From positions 2,869,445 through 2,933,444 of the forward strand of contig NC_049992.1 of assembly GCF_000003815.2 (NCBI RefSeq): a stretch of 64,000 bases of DNA. Direction: 5' to 3'. Under the pieces are notes generated by a model. The model did not search any database and had not been told where the DNA came from. It saw only the letters and a list, made by a program, of their open reading frames with translations. Below are positions 36,201 to 47,900 of the stretch, in pieces. Source of the DNA: Branchiostoma floridae. Its lineage: Eukaryota > Chordata > Leptocardii > Amphioxiformes > Branchiostomatidae. Position 1 is the stretch's first letter. Every line of letters starts with the position of its first letter. A program made the translations under genes and the position numbers.

Positions 36201-36659
36201 CTGGTAGGCATATCTGCTTATTGCCACTTAGATCTAGCTTCTGTAGGTTAGGTAGTTTCAGCAATATTAATGGTAGTGTATTCAAATTGCAGTCGTCTAA
36301 TCGCAGGACCGTAAGGTGACGAGACCGGACATCTCATCCGGCAGGGTGATGTTCCTGTTGTTACTGAGGATCAGTGTTTGTAACTGTGGAAGTTTCATCA
36401 CAGCTGCAGGGACTGTGTCAAGGTCGCACCGATCAAGACGCAGTAATTTCAGATTGGTGAGTTTGATCAGCTCACTGGAGAGATCAATGTTCTCGTTGAG
36501 TGACAAATCTAAGGCCTCCATATCTTTTGAATAAAAGAGTTCAGAAGGCAGCTGTCTGAGATTTTTGTTGGATAAGTCCAGTGTTGAGAGGGTTGTTCTA
36601 CCCATTATATACCATTCTTTTGTTTTCACCTGGTCTTTAAAGCTTGACGGCGTAGCCAT
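28999..36659 (-). CDS. Gene A: LRR-ROC-COR-OTU-GT4 fusion protein (one frameshift in LRRs)
   Basis: Five coding exons on the minus strand: 36659-32622, 32444-32367, 31513-31266, 30858-30594 and 30200-28999, roughly 1,900 residues. The first exon encodes a tandem LRR array (about 28 units), a ROC GTPase (P-loop GDTMAGKTS, switch DFGGHDVY, VGSKMD) and COR. The next is a 26-residue linker. Two exons make an OTU protease (DGNCMFHAV with the catalytic Asp/Cys; ENHYASL with the catalytic His). The last encodes a GT4-fold glycosyltransferase (GGISTINGQ; RVKGVEKLKG; E-PFGLVGL-E). Exon phases (1, 1, 0, 1) let all parts join in frame. The platform resembles MFHAS1/ROCO proteins. Compared with gene B one base is missing near 36316, so the frame breaks within the early LRRs. 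This is either an assembly error or a defective allele. An acceptor at 36678 shows a split 5' UTR. The joining of all modules into one mRNA is inferred from splice sites and from conservation in gene B. Confidence 0.8.
30440..30475. repeat. (GAAT)n tail of a dispersed repeat
   Basis: AGAATGAATGAATGAATGAATG followed by CCTTTATTGCAC resembles the tetranucleotide-ended 3' terminus of CR1/L2-type retroposons in reverse. It lies between the OTU and GT4 exons of gene A. Confidence 0.5.
30594..31513 (-). other. OTU protease module of gene A (two exons)
   Basis: 31513-31266 carries EVPGDGNCMFHAVSDQVL, the canonical OTU D-G-x-C-x-F block. 30858-30594 carries WGDHVVLQAMAGMLGRDVII and LLLGHYAENHYASL with the catalytic His. 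The order, spacing (~170 residues) and split-exon layout are the same in gene B. OTU enzymes cleave ubiquitin or ubiquitin-like chains. The active-site residues are all present. Confidence 0.88.
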
Positions 36660-36804
36660 GGTGATAATTCCAGTATTTCTGTGGGGAGAAAACATGACTA
36701 TAACAATGGTGTTTTCATGATTAGCTGTAGAGTCCCGTCAAGTACTAGTACTGCAATTTCTAATACATTAAGTCTCCTATGTAGTTCCTTTAGTATAAGT
36801 TATT

Positions 36805-37795
36805 ACCTCCATGAAATGTCATGGAATGGAGGTTATATTTTCTGTTATGTGTCTCTGTCTGTGTAGATGATTACTCAAGAACGGCTGGATGGATTGGTTT
36901 CATACTTGTTGTGTTGGTGGGGTGTGATGAAAGCTCGAATCGATGAGATCTTGGGAGCCGTATCTGTCGTTATAATCGATGTAATAATATCAGAAATCAC
37001 CCCTATATTTGAGATATATTGGTACAGGCATCGTGCTGTATGTGTTTGTTAATGGGCTTAGCTGCAAGCAGATAGTGAGGTGACAGCTGTTTGGGGAACC
37101 CCCAGTAGTTTTATTTATGTCTGCTTAGGACTGTTTGAAATATTTGTAACAGTTGGCACAGTAGTTACCTCCATGAAATGTCATGGAGGTTATGTTTTCT
37201 GTTATGTGTCTCTGTCAGAAGTTTTATGGGCGATACAGATGTTCTGATTTCGTTACGATAAGGGACAGTTGTTAGTTGTCTCTTTCGTAGCCAATGGTAC
37301 TTGTTTTTTAGCAGACGGGGTTGGCGCCAAGTATTCATCTTACAGTTGATGTAGGGCTATCAGAGGAAAGTGTGCATGTCATTTTTGTACCGTGTGAACA
37401 GCTGATATTATGACATATTGGTGGAAAATCAAATCACCATCTGACTAAAGTTGGCCACATCCCTTCTTCTTTCTGAGTTTCCCAACTTCCTCCCACCACA
37501 CCGCTCTGAGGCACATAGTCGAACCTCAATAATGCTGACAACCTTAGACAGTTTAAATGCCAAACATCAAGCTTAAGGAACACCACGCTACCATATGCCG
37601 TCGACCTCTTAAACGCACATTACACAATTAAGTGTCACATTTTAATAATTACTAATCAGATGGACATCCTCTGTGTCATTAAATAAATACACCACTACTT
37701 TCCCATAACATTTATAACCATTACTCTCAAATACAACCGACTATAAACATACATACCATCCACAAAAAAGCAATAAATATTTCATGGAGGTATGA
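36805..37795. mobile_element. Dispersed element(s) with ACCTCCATGA palindromes
   Basis: ACCTCCATGAAATGTCATGG, a near-perfect palindrome, occurs at 36805 and again at 37167, each followed by GTTATRTTTTCTGTTATG and TGTCTCTGTC. The opposing end ATTTCATGGAGGTATGAGG is near 37779. This pattern fits a repetitive element family with a second, partly nested copy. Class unknown. Confidence 0.6.
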
Positions 37796-38917
37796 GGTCC
37801 CCGAACTCTAGTTTTGCTCTAATTTGGCAAGTAAACCTTAAACTGGAGCGGCCATATATGGTGAAGTTTAATCGGTGTAGTAAACTAAACACTGTTCTGT
37901 TTACTACTACGGCATGTATCATTTTATAGCATTATTTCATTATGCATAAGGCAAATGAGGTCCATGATATTCGTAAATAATGTATTTCCCTTGACCCTTG
38001 GTAAACATACAAGAATTATGTGGTAATTCGAACAATTTCAATCTACCTAGTGGTATGTGGATGTTGAATAGTTCATCTACCCTATGACAACAGATGCAAA
38101 ACAGGAGAGTCCCACTAGCACTGTAGTAAAATAAGAGATAGTAGGGGGCAAGAATCAAACGTGATCGTTGTTTTAGCGGCACCTATCCACAACTAAATAC
38201 CACTAGAGTACCAAGACCCCATACCCTCGCCAAGTGATATTAACCATGTCGAGTGAAGTATCATTTATTTCCGTTATAATCAAGTATTTCCGTTGATTCT
38301 GCAAATAAGGTCCTCGTTTGCATAATTGTCTCCATTGACCCTCTTTATCCAACGAGCAGAAATTGTTCAAAATATGGGAATCTTTTATTAGCATGTTTAG
38401 AAGGCTAGTGTATCGTTTCCTCGTATATCATGTAGATGTGACCCTGATTTGCATGATTTATGTCTAATAATGTTGACCTTTCTTTCGCTTTGTAATGCCC
38501 TAAGTATGGAATTCTCACCATTTTTCATAAAGGAATTGTAGTATTTTTTCACGAATTATACAAACGATGTAATTCTTCACAATATTGATATCTATAGACA
38601 TTCCTCTCTTTCTCAGTTACACAGGTGACAAGGTTCTATCATGGAATGCAATGGATTTATAAACTTATTAACTATGCAAATAAGATGTTGATTTGTATAA
38701 TTATCACGTCATTACGTATCTATAATCCCAAAATCCTGATGATACGTCATGACCTTCTTGACTTATTATCCTCTAAACTTTTAAACAAATTCGGGCCGTG
38801 GAGTTCTAAAAAGCTGCTAGGACGGGGGGGGGGGGCTCATTGCACTTACCCTCTGCCCCAAGATCTACTTGCCACAAATATCATTAGGATCCATCAGAGG
38901 CTTCTCGAGTTATGCTG

Positions 38918-38920
<3 letters not shown>

Positions 38921-38963
<43 letters not shown>
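38921..38963. repeat. (CA)n microsatellite
   Basis: About 20 CA units. A 12-base G run is at 38824-38835. Nothing else in the 37.8-39.5 kb stretch could be assigned. Confidence 0.95.
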
Positions 38964-38968
<5 letters not shown>

Positions 38969-39589
38969 ATTTCTTGGCGAAGGTAATAAAAACCAATTCA
39001 ATGCGTCTCGGGCTATACTCTAACACACACTCGCTCACTAAAAGTAACCAAGTAGTATAGTGCAGTATAGTATAGTACACTGAACGACCTGCCACGGCTA
39101 CAAGCGTTGTTTTGTCCTACCACCTGTCATTCAAGACCTTGAGCCTATTTAAACCCATTGTGGGCAGTTTTCAATGGCACACTATTACTCTATTCGTCAT
39201 GCGTCTTGCTCTCTATGCTTACAAACATGCAGCAAAGCTAAGTATGTTCATGAACACGCCTGTGACCACTGCAAAGAGTTGGAAAGCACAACCATCATGG
39301 TTGAACACATAGATTTTACGTTAGTAGAAAAAAGGATATTACTGATAGAAAATGTTTGAACTCACGTTTATGTCAGCAGGTAGAAAGACAACAAAAGTTG
39401 ATGACGACCTTCCACAAGTCTTGATGTTTCTCCTTAGTACTTGACTTTATACGGCTCCTTCTTCACGGTTCCACATTGAAGACGAGTACGTCACTTCCTT
39501 CCGCAAATCTTCTTATGACCCTTTACAGTCCATTCTTTACTGTGGTCCACTCTTGGAAAAACTTGCGAGCCAGCCAAGTAGCGATTGGG

Positions 39590-40680
39590 CCAGGGCCAGG
39601 GCCCCGCCGCTCTACCCCCAACTGCGGCCCCGCGCGTCGGTCCAACTTTTACACAATACGGCAGGCGCAACTGTACCTGGCGTTGGTCCCGTTGCCAAGG
39701 GGAGTCTACCTGTCGTGTGCAGACCTGTCAATCACCGTGACACTGATGATGGCTTCAAAGGCAACTGCAACAACAGCGTCTGGGGTTTGTTTTTGCATCA
39801 ACGCAGTGGCTCGGTGTTAGTACTCGACGTTTTTGTGTCCTGCCACTTTCCGAGAATGCACCTGCTACTATGAAGGTTTCTTTGCACTAAACAATACAAA
39901 CAATCGTACCTCTAGGTCTGAACTATCATCACAATAGCTATGCGTGTATGTTGTTTTATCTTGTCGTTTTGTCTGCAATACATTTATATTCAACCACAGC
40001 ACAACTAACCTGGTGACATCCTAGCTAGTTAGAGAGCATCCATGGTCCAGTCGTCACTGAGATTCGATCTGTCGTGTGCAGACCTGTCAATCAGAACGAC
40101 ACTGATGATGACTTTACAGGCAACAGTTTTCTGCATAAACTACAGCAGAAATAGCGTCAGGTTTGTGTTCTGTGTAATTACAGTAAAGCGGCGTCAAGTT
40201 GCGACATTTTTATGTCCGGACGATTTCCCAGAAAGCACCTACTACTGTATATAAGTATGAAAAGCCATAAAGGTTGTTTACATCAAACAATGTAAATAAC
40301 TTAAGCATGCATCTAGATCTGAACCGTTGTTACGAAAGCTATACGCTTATGTTCTTTCATCATAATGTACTGGCTGCAATAATGAATTTATTCAGGAGCC
40401 AAGACAGCACAACTGATTCTGGGGTTTAACAGATCAGCCTGGGTGCAATCCATAGCCATCCTAGCTAGTGAGCCTCCTATACCCCCTTGGCCCAGTTGCC
40501 ATTGAGATTTGACCTGTCGTGTGCAGACCTGTCAATCAGAACGACACTGATTATGGATTCAAATGCGCAGCAACAACAGCGACAAGTTTGTTTACACTAC
40601 AATGGCGCGAGATCGGGTATCGACGTTTTTTTACCATAGCGTTTAACGTTACCTGTTGCGTGCACACCTGTCAATCAACA
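39590..40680. repeat. ~445-bp diverged tandem repeat upstream of gene A with TGATTGACAG decamers
   Basis: Two full and one partial copies start near 39590, 40035 and 40485. Shared landmarks in order are CCTGTCGTGTGCAGACCTG, TCAATCA followed by ..ACGACACTGAT, GCATAA/GCATCAAC, a CACTTTCC/CGATTTCC..GCACCT block, ACAATACAAAC/ACAATGTAAAT, and CATCCTAGCTAGT. A fourth CTGTCAATCA sits at 40668. CTGTCAATCA is the complement of TGATTGACAG, found at 39725, 40084, 40529 and 40668. No coding frame runs through the repeat. Confidence 0.75.
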
Positions 40681-41602
40681 TGCCAATGACCTCAAATTGG
40701 ACCTCGATAGTATTGTCAGGTCTGTTTGTTTTACCAGCAAGAATGTTTATGTTACCAAGGCTTTCTACAATGCTACACAATCACTTTGAAATCGTATTCA
40801 TACAAAATAGCATATCGACTGGACTTATCAAACACTTTTACCTTTAACTTTACGGCTTAACCTAGTCCCATCCTGAAGTCCAAACACTTAAATGAAGTTA
40901 AAACAAAGGAAACGGCACAACGTGGAACTTAATCCTATGAATATCCTTGGGGTGGGCCCCGAAAATAACAAGTCATACCTAAAGTAATCAAGTTAAAAAT
41001 TCACACTAAAGAAGATCCTTCTTCTTTCACATAGATCTAGAGTTCTATCAATAAACGTAATGTTGTGCAGAGACAGCAGGCGGGACTTTGTTCATGATGC
41101 ATGGTCTGGCCGAAGATTGTCTCTCAAATCCACTTGACTCTACTAGATAGAAAAGGGCAGTGTGGGCCACCCGACTACAGGCCCTGCATTCTACGTTTTC
41201 GTCTAAATAGAGGTATGAAGTAGTCTTCTCATGGCCAGGTTGTCATGAAAGATATGACTTTCAACTGACGGCCTGCTTGCCAGTACGCCTCTACGTTCAA
41301 GATCTATCACCTTTACGTTTCTGTGTCTAGCTGAACTTGAAATGCCAGTTTGTCACTGGCATTGGAGGTCCTTGTGCACGACACAAAGCTGTCTGGTTAT
41401 TTTGAAAGTTGTTGATACTGACCAGTTTCTAACGCGTTAGCTGTGTAACTAGGTTTCCTACAACATTTGAAAATTGTGCTACTTAAGGGAGTCACCGGAT
41501 GAATGAACTGAAACAAAAAAAGGAGTCACAGACTCTCCAGAAGTAGACCGTTTTTCGTATTGAATCATATTTACATATATACAACAAGATCTGTCCTTGC
41601 TT

Positions 41603-42372
41603 AATGGACCCTTCCAGCCGAACACCATATCTAACAAATAGAATCCCCTATTCTATTTCGAATACTCGGTCAAAAACAGCCCTGATGGGACAGGAATGGC
41701 CAAGAGGAAAATGCTTTGCCTTTTTTGTTGTACTACACCGGCTGAGTATAGTTGTTTTGGGAAGTGTAGGCGCTACATAGCACTACTTTGTTCCTGGGCA
41801 GGATGCACATGTTAAGCAATGTCCGTAGAAGAGACGGGACTCTGCACTAGCGTACTTTGTAGTAGGATCTTATATTTGACACGTGGTACAAGCTCCCTCA
41901 CCGCGAGTGACCGAGCTGCTTTTTTCTTAATTTGGTTTTTCTCCTTAGCATGTATGCACAAAACGCGGTAGAAAACCCGTCACAGATATATGTACCCAGC
42001 TTTACACCTGCATTTACCGCATGTCAGAAACCGGGCACTCTTGCCCACCAACAATGTAATATTATGGAGCGCCTGCCGCTTCCACTTTGACTGAAATTAT
42101 ATCGCCCTTACGGCGACTATATACGCCCCCTCCTCAAACGACTGTATCAAGTGGATATAGCTTCCCACAAAGAATGCATAGCATTTTTCTTTCGCCCGTT
42201 CTGATAGGATTTCAGGGCCCCAAAAGCTAAACCGAAGTCATACGGTATCCTCAGCTTAGAGCGGCGGCGGCCATGTTTTTGCAACTCGCGCCGTTTTTGA
42301 CCGAGGTTTTGAAATAGAACCCGAGATCGAACAGGGGGCGGGGCTTATGGTGTTCGGCTGGAAGGGTCCATT
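41603..42372. mobile_element. 770-bp DNA element with ~26-bp inverted ends
   Basis: The left end AATGGACCCTTCCAGCCGAA (continuing CACCATA) is matched by its complement at the right end (TATGGTG TTCGGCTGGAAGGGTCCATT). The left flank GATCTGTCCTTG and right flank TTGGTGCTGACTC are two halves of the 43-bp unit repeated at 42373-43066, so the element inserted in that array. The target duplication is unclear. No transposase frame. Confidence 0.85.
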
Positions 42373-43066
42373 GGTGCTGACTCACATTCACACATAAGCA
42401 GATAGACCTGTCCTTTGTGCTGACTCATCTTTACACATAGGCGGACAGACCTGTCCTTGGTGCTGACTCACATTCACACATAGGCGGACAGACCTGTCCT
42501 TGGTGCTGACTCACATTCACACATAGGCAGACGGACCTGTCCTTGGTGCTGACTCACATTCACACATAGGCAGACGGACCTGTCCTTGGTGCTGACTCAC
42601 ATTCACACATAGGCAGGCAGACCTGTCCTTGGTGCTGACTCACATTCACACATAGGCGGACAGACCTGTCCTTGGTGCTGACTCACTTTCACACATAGGT
42701 GGACAGACCTGTCCTTGGTGCTGACTCACATTCACACATAGGCAGACAGACCTGTCCTTGGTGCTGACTCACATTCACTCATAGGCGGACAGACATGTCC
42801 TTGGTGCTGACTCACATTCACACATAGGCGGACAGATATGTCCTTGGTGCTGACTCACATTCACACATAGGCGGACAGACCTGTCCTTGGTGCTGTCACA
42901 AATTCACTCATAGGTGCATAGGTGGAGAGACATGTCCTTGGTGCTGACTCACATTCACATATAGGCAGGCATACCTGTCCTTGGTGCTGACTCACATTCA
43001 CACATAGGCAGACAGACCTGTCCTTGGTGCTGACTCACATTCACACATTGGCCGATAGACCTGTTA
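42373..43066. repeat. 43-bp minisatellite, about 16 copies
   Basis: Unit CACATAGGCGGACAGACCTG, TCCTTGGTGCTGACTCACAT, TCA, with few substitutions between copies and one expanded unit near 42900. It lies between gene B (3' side) and gene A (5' side). No gene recognised around it. Confidence 0.95.
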
Positions 43067-43721
43067 TTAGTAATATTGTAACATTGTTTTTTTTTAACTG
43101 GTAACGAGAAAATTTGATAAGTAAAGCAAACTCTAGTGAGAACATGAGAAAGATTTATTGATTACACCACAGAGACAGAAGTTCTGTAGTTCAGCATCTT
43201 TCAAGAATTTGGACGTGCCATCTCTTTTTCCGCGTTAGATTGTCACGTTTTAACAACGTATATCGACGCCTTCGTTTATATGATAGAATCAGATAAAATA
43301 CAGCACGTGCTGTAAGTAGTTAGACTAAGCACTCCCATAGGAAGCGTATTTATGCTACCATAGGAAGCTTCTTTATGATATATACTAAATAGCGATTACT
43401 TAGGTATGACATTCTAGTCGTGTTGTTAGTGAAATAGGTAAGGTTTACTAGTTATAAGGATTTTAGTCAACAGCAGTCTATACAACTTTACATGTATAAC
43501 ATGTAAAATACAGCAGGGCAGCAAACAAAAACAGTAAACTCACAAAGCCACATTACAGGATTCTTATGTACACTGTGGTATTTAGAATTTCGTTAGCGTT
43601 TCTCCTTAACTCCTCCTCCCCTTCCTGAGCTGGCCTGGTTCCAAGTATGTTGCTAAGTGATATGTTGTAATCTAGAACGTAATTTCCAGGAGCTAGCAGA
43701 AGGATCAGTATAAGAGTCGTG

Positions 43722-44907
43722 TCACTGCGGAATGCCGCATTCCTCCAGGAACTTCCTGTGAGACTCCTCCCAGTATTTAGATGTCAGGAGTCTGTTCTTC
43801 AGCCGTTTTGCCACCTCGAACTCCTCTCGTCCGCCGTCCAGTACCTTGATGATGCGGTCAGCCAGTCGGTCGGCAACTACATCATCGGCGCCCTCGAAGT
43901 CGACAATCCGGCGGGAGAACTCCGGATCTTGCTTTTTCAGGAACTCTGCTAGTCCTGAGTTGCTGGACACGAGGACCGGGACGCCCGCAGCGATGGCCTC
44001 CAGACCGACCAGTCCGAACGGCTCTGCCCGAACGGCATCAGGACAACATGAGCTTCCTTGAAGTCATTGCTTAGCTGGTGCTGTGTGCCGTACTCCAGAG
44101 GAGTTAACTGGAATTTACTCTTCGCCATGTTGGCTTCAATGATTTCATTGCTCTCTGGTAAATCAGCGCTGACGCCACGGACTCGCCACCTTGCCTTTGG
44201 GAATCTGTCTAGCACCATACCCATGGCTTTTGCCACTAGATCGTAGCCTTTTAACTTCTCAACGCCCTTGACCCGGCCGACTGACAACACCACTTTGGTT
44301 TCTGTCTCGACATACGTCACGTTCATTTGACTGAAAATGACGGAAGGCTTCGGCAGAAACAAGTGATGGGGTTTTGATCCTCTTATTTGGTTATTGTAGT
44401 AGTCGTGCATTGTTGGTCCTACCGAGAACACCACATCCGCCGCTTCTATATCTTCACGGATAGCGGCCATCTTGTCTCCAATACCCATTGCCTTGTCATA
44501 GCTCTTGTGGTGCTCAGTGTCCTCCGGCATGACGTGATTGTAGAGGATGAACTTGGCACATGGAAGACGGTCTTTTTTTATGTTTCTCGCAGCTGTGCTG
44601 GTGACGTCAGCATGCCCAACGATGACGCTTATATCCGACGGAAGGCTTGGATAGCGACTTTTGTGGTCGTAGGTGAGCCAGTCTAGCGTGGGTGATCTTC
44701 TGTCTCCTTCTGGAATATTGGGTAAAAATAAGTCAATACCATTTTTGTGTGCTTCCCGTTTTTCTTCTTCCTTTGCGTTTAACACAGTGCAGAGTACCGT
44801 TGCTCCTTCACGAGTAAGTAGGTTCCCCAGCTGACCGTTGATGGTGGAAATTCCGCCCTTGGAAGTTCCGACTTCGTCAATGACCAGCAGCACAATGGGT
44901 TTGCCCT
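43722..44907 (-). other. GT4 glycosyltransferase module of gene B, frameshifted
   Basis: The exon opens EGKPIVLLVIDEVGTSKGGI and is collinear with the gene A module. At 44021-44034 the plus sequence GCTCTGCCCGAACGG is one base shorter than gene A's GCTCTGCGCGTGACGG. As written, translation leaves the frame inside VVLMP and ends near 43949, losing the catalytic E-x7-E and the last ~80 residues. The downstream frame (43970-43722) is intact, so the lesion is recent or a sequencing error. Confidence 0.82.
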
Positions 44908-47900
44908 CTGAAAGATCAACGGGACAAAATCATCAGCCTCTTAAAAAGAACAGACCCTTGAGTTTCTTTTTCCATAGGACAAAGTGTCCAAGTTTTTATT
45001 AGTTTTTTTATTGGTCGTTTTTTCTATCTTTCACATACTGCGGTAATTGTTTGATTGAGAGTTAATTGTATCTATCATTTGTGTTAACCGTTACAAATAA
45101 ATATGGCAAGAAATTGGACATAGGAAATCACAGTGCATTTCCAAGCCTAACAGAAAACCTAGCACTCGTAGAATTACATTGCACCCAAGGGAATTGCTTA
45201 ATATATGCAACATAATACACCTTACATGCCTTAATGGCCATTATCATATAGCCAGGCGCCGCGGACCAATCAGAAGGCCCCGTTCCACGTTGGTTATGAC
45301 GCCGTAACACTTAGATTCCGGCCAGGCCGGTGTGTTCGCTCCTTCTGATTGGTCAGAATGAATCGAAACCGGTGCCGGTGTCGATTCATTCTGACCAACC
45401 AGACTGAGCGATACACACAAGATATGCAGGGTTTGCCCAATCAAAAGGAGCGAAACATATGCCAGAGCAGAGGGAATAGGTACAGACTGCAAGGAGGGAA
45501 TAGCTCCCTCTGTTTACACTGATGATGAGTTTTGTTGTTCTAAAAAGCGAAAGACTGCAATGTTTTGAATATTTTGGAAATTTTGGTTTCAAACTGCAAT
45601 CTGTAAACAAATGTATGTACCAATGAACAAATGTGAACTTTCAGAAATTCGACAAAGGAATTCACACGTATAGTACCAAGGGATCTATGCGTCATACAGG
45701 AGTTGNNNNNNNNNNNNNNNNNNNNNNNNNNNNNNNNNNNNNNNNNNNNNNNNNNNNNNNNNNNNNNNNNNNNNNNNNNNNNNNNNNNNNNNNNNNNNNN
45801 NNNNNATGGCAAAGGACCAGGCGTTATGACACCATATACACCTCGGGGCGGGTCATTAACCCTTAAATATTAATGAGGCACACACCGCCTGCTAATAGAA
45901 CTTTAGTCTTGTACGAAAGCATGGCCCACATTTTCCCAGCAAACCTAACATAACAGCCATCATTAGGATGAAAGCATGGCCCACATTTTCCAAACCTAAC
46001 ATAACAGCCTAACAGCCACGGTCCATTAGCACCAGCTACATGAGGTCCTGAAGCAATTATAATGGCCACATGCACGCCATGTTAATGTAACTTTGACCCT
46101 CCACAGGAAACAGCGTCATTAGCCCCGCTATGTTCACAGTCCAGGCTACAACAGGACACAACAGTTATATCAAACGACAACAAGTAAGTCCCGTTGTCAC
46201 AACGTATATTCCCCAATGAAGCTTCTGTGACCCTTTGAATACCAGGAATCTTGTTGTAACCTGGTAACGGTACAGGGGTGTTCGGCCAAAAAAAATCATT
46301 TCCCTTTAATACCTTGCAGACTTGCATAGTGGTTCTCCGCATAGTGTCCCAGCAACAGAGGGCGCGCAATCTCGTGAAGAGCCCCTAATTGGGGATGTAG
46401 GGTAAAAACGTAGTTGTCCGCTTCTACACTGGACACGATGATGACGTCATGACCCAACATGTCCGCCATGGCCTGTAGGACGACATGGTCTCCCCACGTC
46501 CCGTCACGTGACATGGTCTCCAGGTACTCCTCCCAGCTTTGGTTTGGGATGAAGTCGCCCAGGTGATCGCCTCGAGTCTGACACAATATGGACAGATTAA
46601 AGCGTAGTACTACATAACAGGGAACATCTCATGTATCTGTAACTTCTCAGAGGTGTGATTTACACTTTATTTCATTAACGAGAACCCTTAACAAAGTATA
46701 TTTACGAAATGCGGAATTCTGTAGAGTACTGGTATATGCCATTAATGGATCAGATACAATTTAGCTGGATAAGGATTTTAAAAGTAATTTTGGAAACAAC
46801 TTTGTGTTCGTATCCTATTAAAATGCATTTCCATCTCGTAGGGAACATGTAATGGTGTGTAATGCTTACATGTATGTGTACAATATTTAGCCATAGAGAT
46901 CTAATAGTCGTATTTCTTTACTTACATTATGTGGATTCCTTCTCAGATGGTCCACTGTCTGTTTACGCAACAGTGCATGGTCGATGTATCTTCCCTTTGT
47001 GCGGAGAACTTGGTCAGACACGGCGTGAAACATGCAGTTCCCGTCTCCTGGTACCTCAGCACGGAATGTCAGACCAATCTCAGACACGTGTGCTGCAAGT
47101 CTGGTGTAGTGGGCATCATATGCGTCGTCTTTTACTTTTACTTCTGTTAGCAGCCACTTCAGCAAGTCAAACTTACCTGAAAGTAGAAGAAAATTACAGC
47201 CATATTGTTTAATTAAGCTAAGGTAATCTATCCTGTTGATATAAAAATACTCTGGTTATTAGCAAAACGCACACAAACCTTCTCTTAAGCTTCTCAGATT
47301 ATGTTGTTCATTATCAAAATGCTTATAATTACAACTTATCCGTAGGTCAGTGTAATGTAGTTAATGTTTCATGTACTAATAACAAGAAAAACACTTTTAT
47401 CATTTGTCTACCTACCTCCTGGCGACCCTGAAACGTCAGCGGTCGAGGAAACTTTAAATGCTCTCAAATGCTGTTTCATTTCTGTGGGAGAAAATAAGTA
47501 CAGTGAGTGACTCCAACCTTAAGAACTTAAAAGAATTCTGCTGACTGCTAATCATCATCATGCTGACTGCTAATCAATTACTGGTTTAAGAACAACAAAA
47601 GGTCTGCGGAAGTGTTACATTTTATTAACTGTCAATTAATGACTATTTTGAATCTTTGATAGTTTAGTCCCAGTTGATGTTTAAGCAGCACCGTCTTACA
47701 ACTGTCTGTTATGTAGAAAGTGTGCTTTAAGATAAATATGGTACAAACCTCTGATTCCACCTGGTCTGTACACAAGGTCTGCTGAAGTTGACGCCGTATA
47801 TTTAACCTCGGGGTGGGGACATCTGACGTCACGGCCGTCATCTGCAGTCCGGTCCCTCAGGTCGTACTGGTGCGGGTTGTCCAGTCTTGCCTTGATGCAG

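Noticed and set aside
36660-36695. Upstream ATG for gene A at 36695
   Set aside because: It lies before a consensus acceptor (CTCCCCACAG) that gene B shares in equivalent form; MATPSS at 36659 matches the gene B start.
42373-43066. CRISPR-like regular repeats
   Set aside because: Units are contiguous with no unique spacers; a 43-bp minisatellite in an animal genome.
45540-45866. Frames running through the N gap
   Set aside because: Artefacts of unknown bases.
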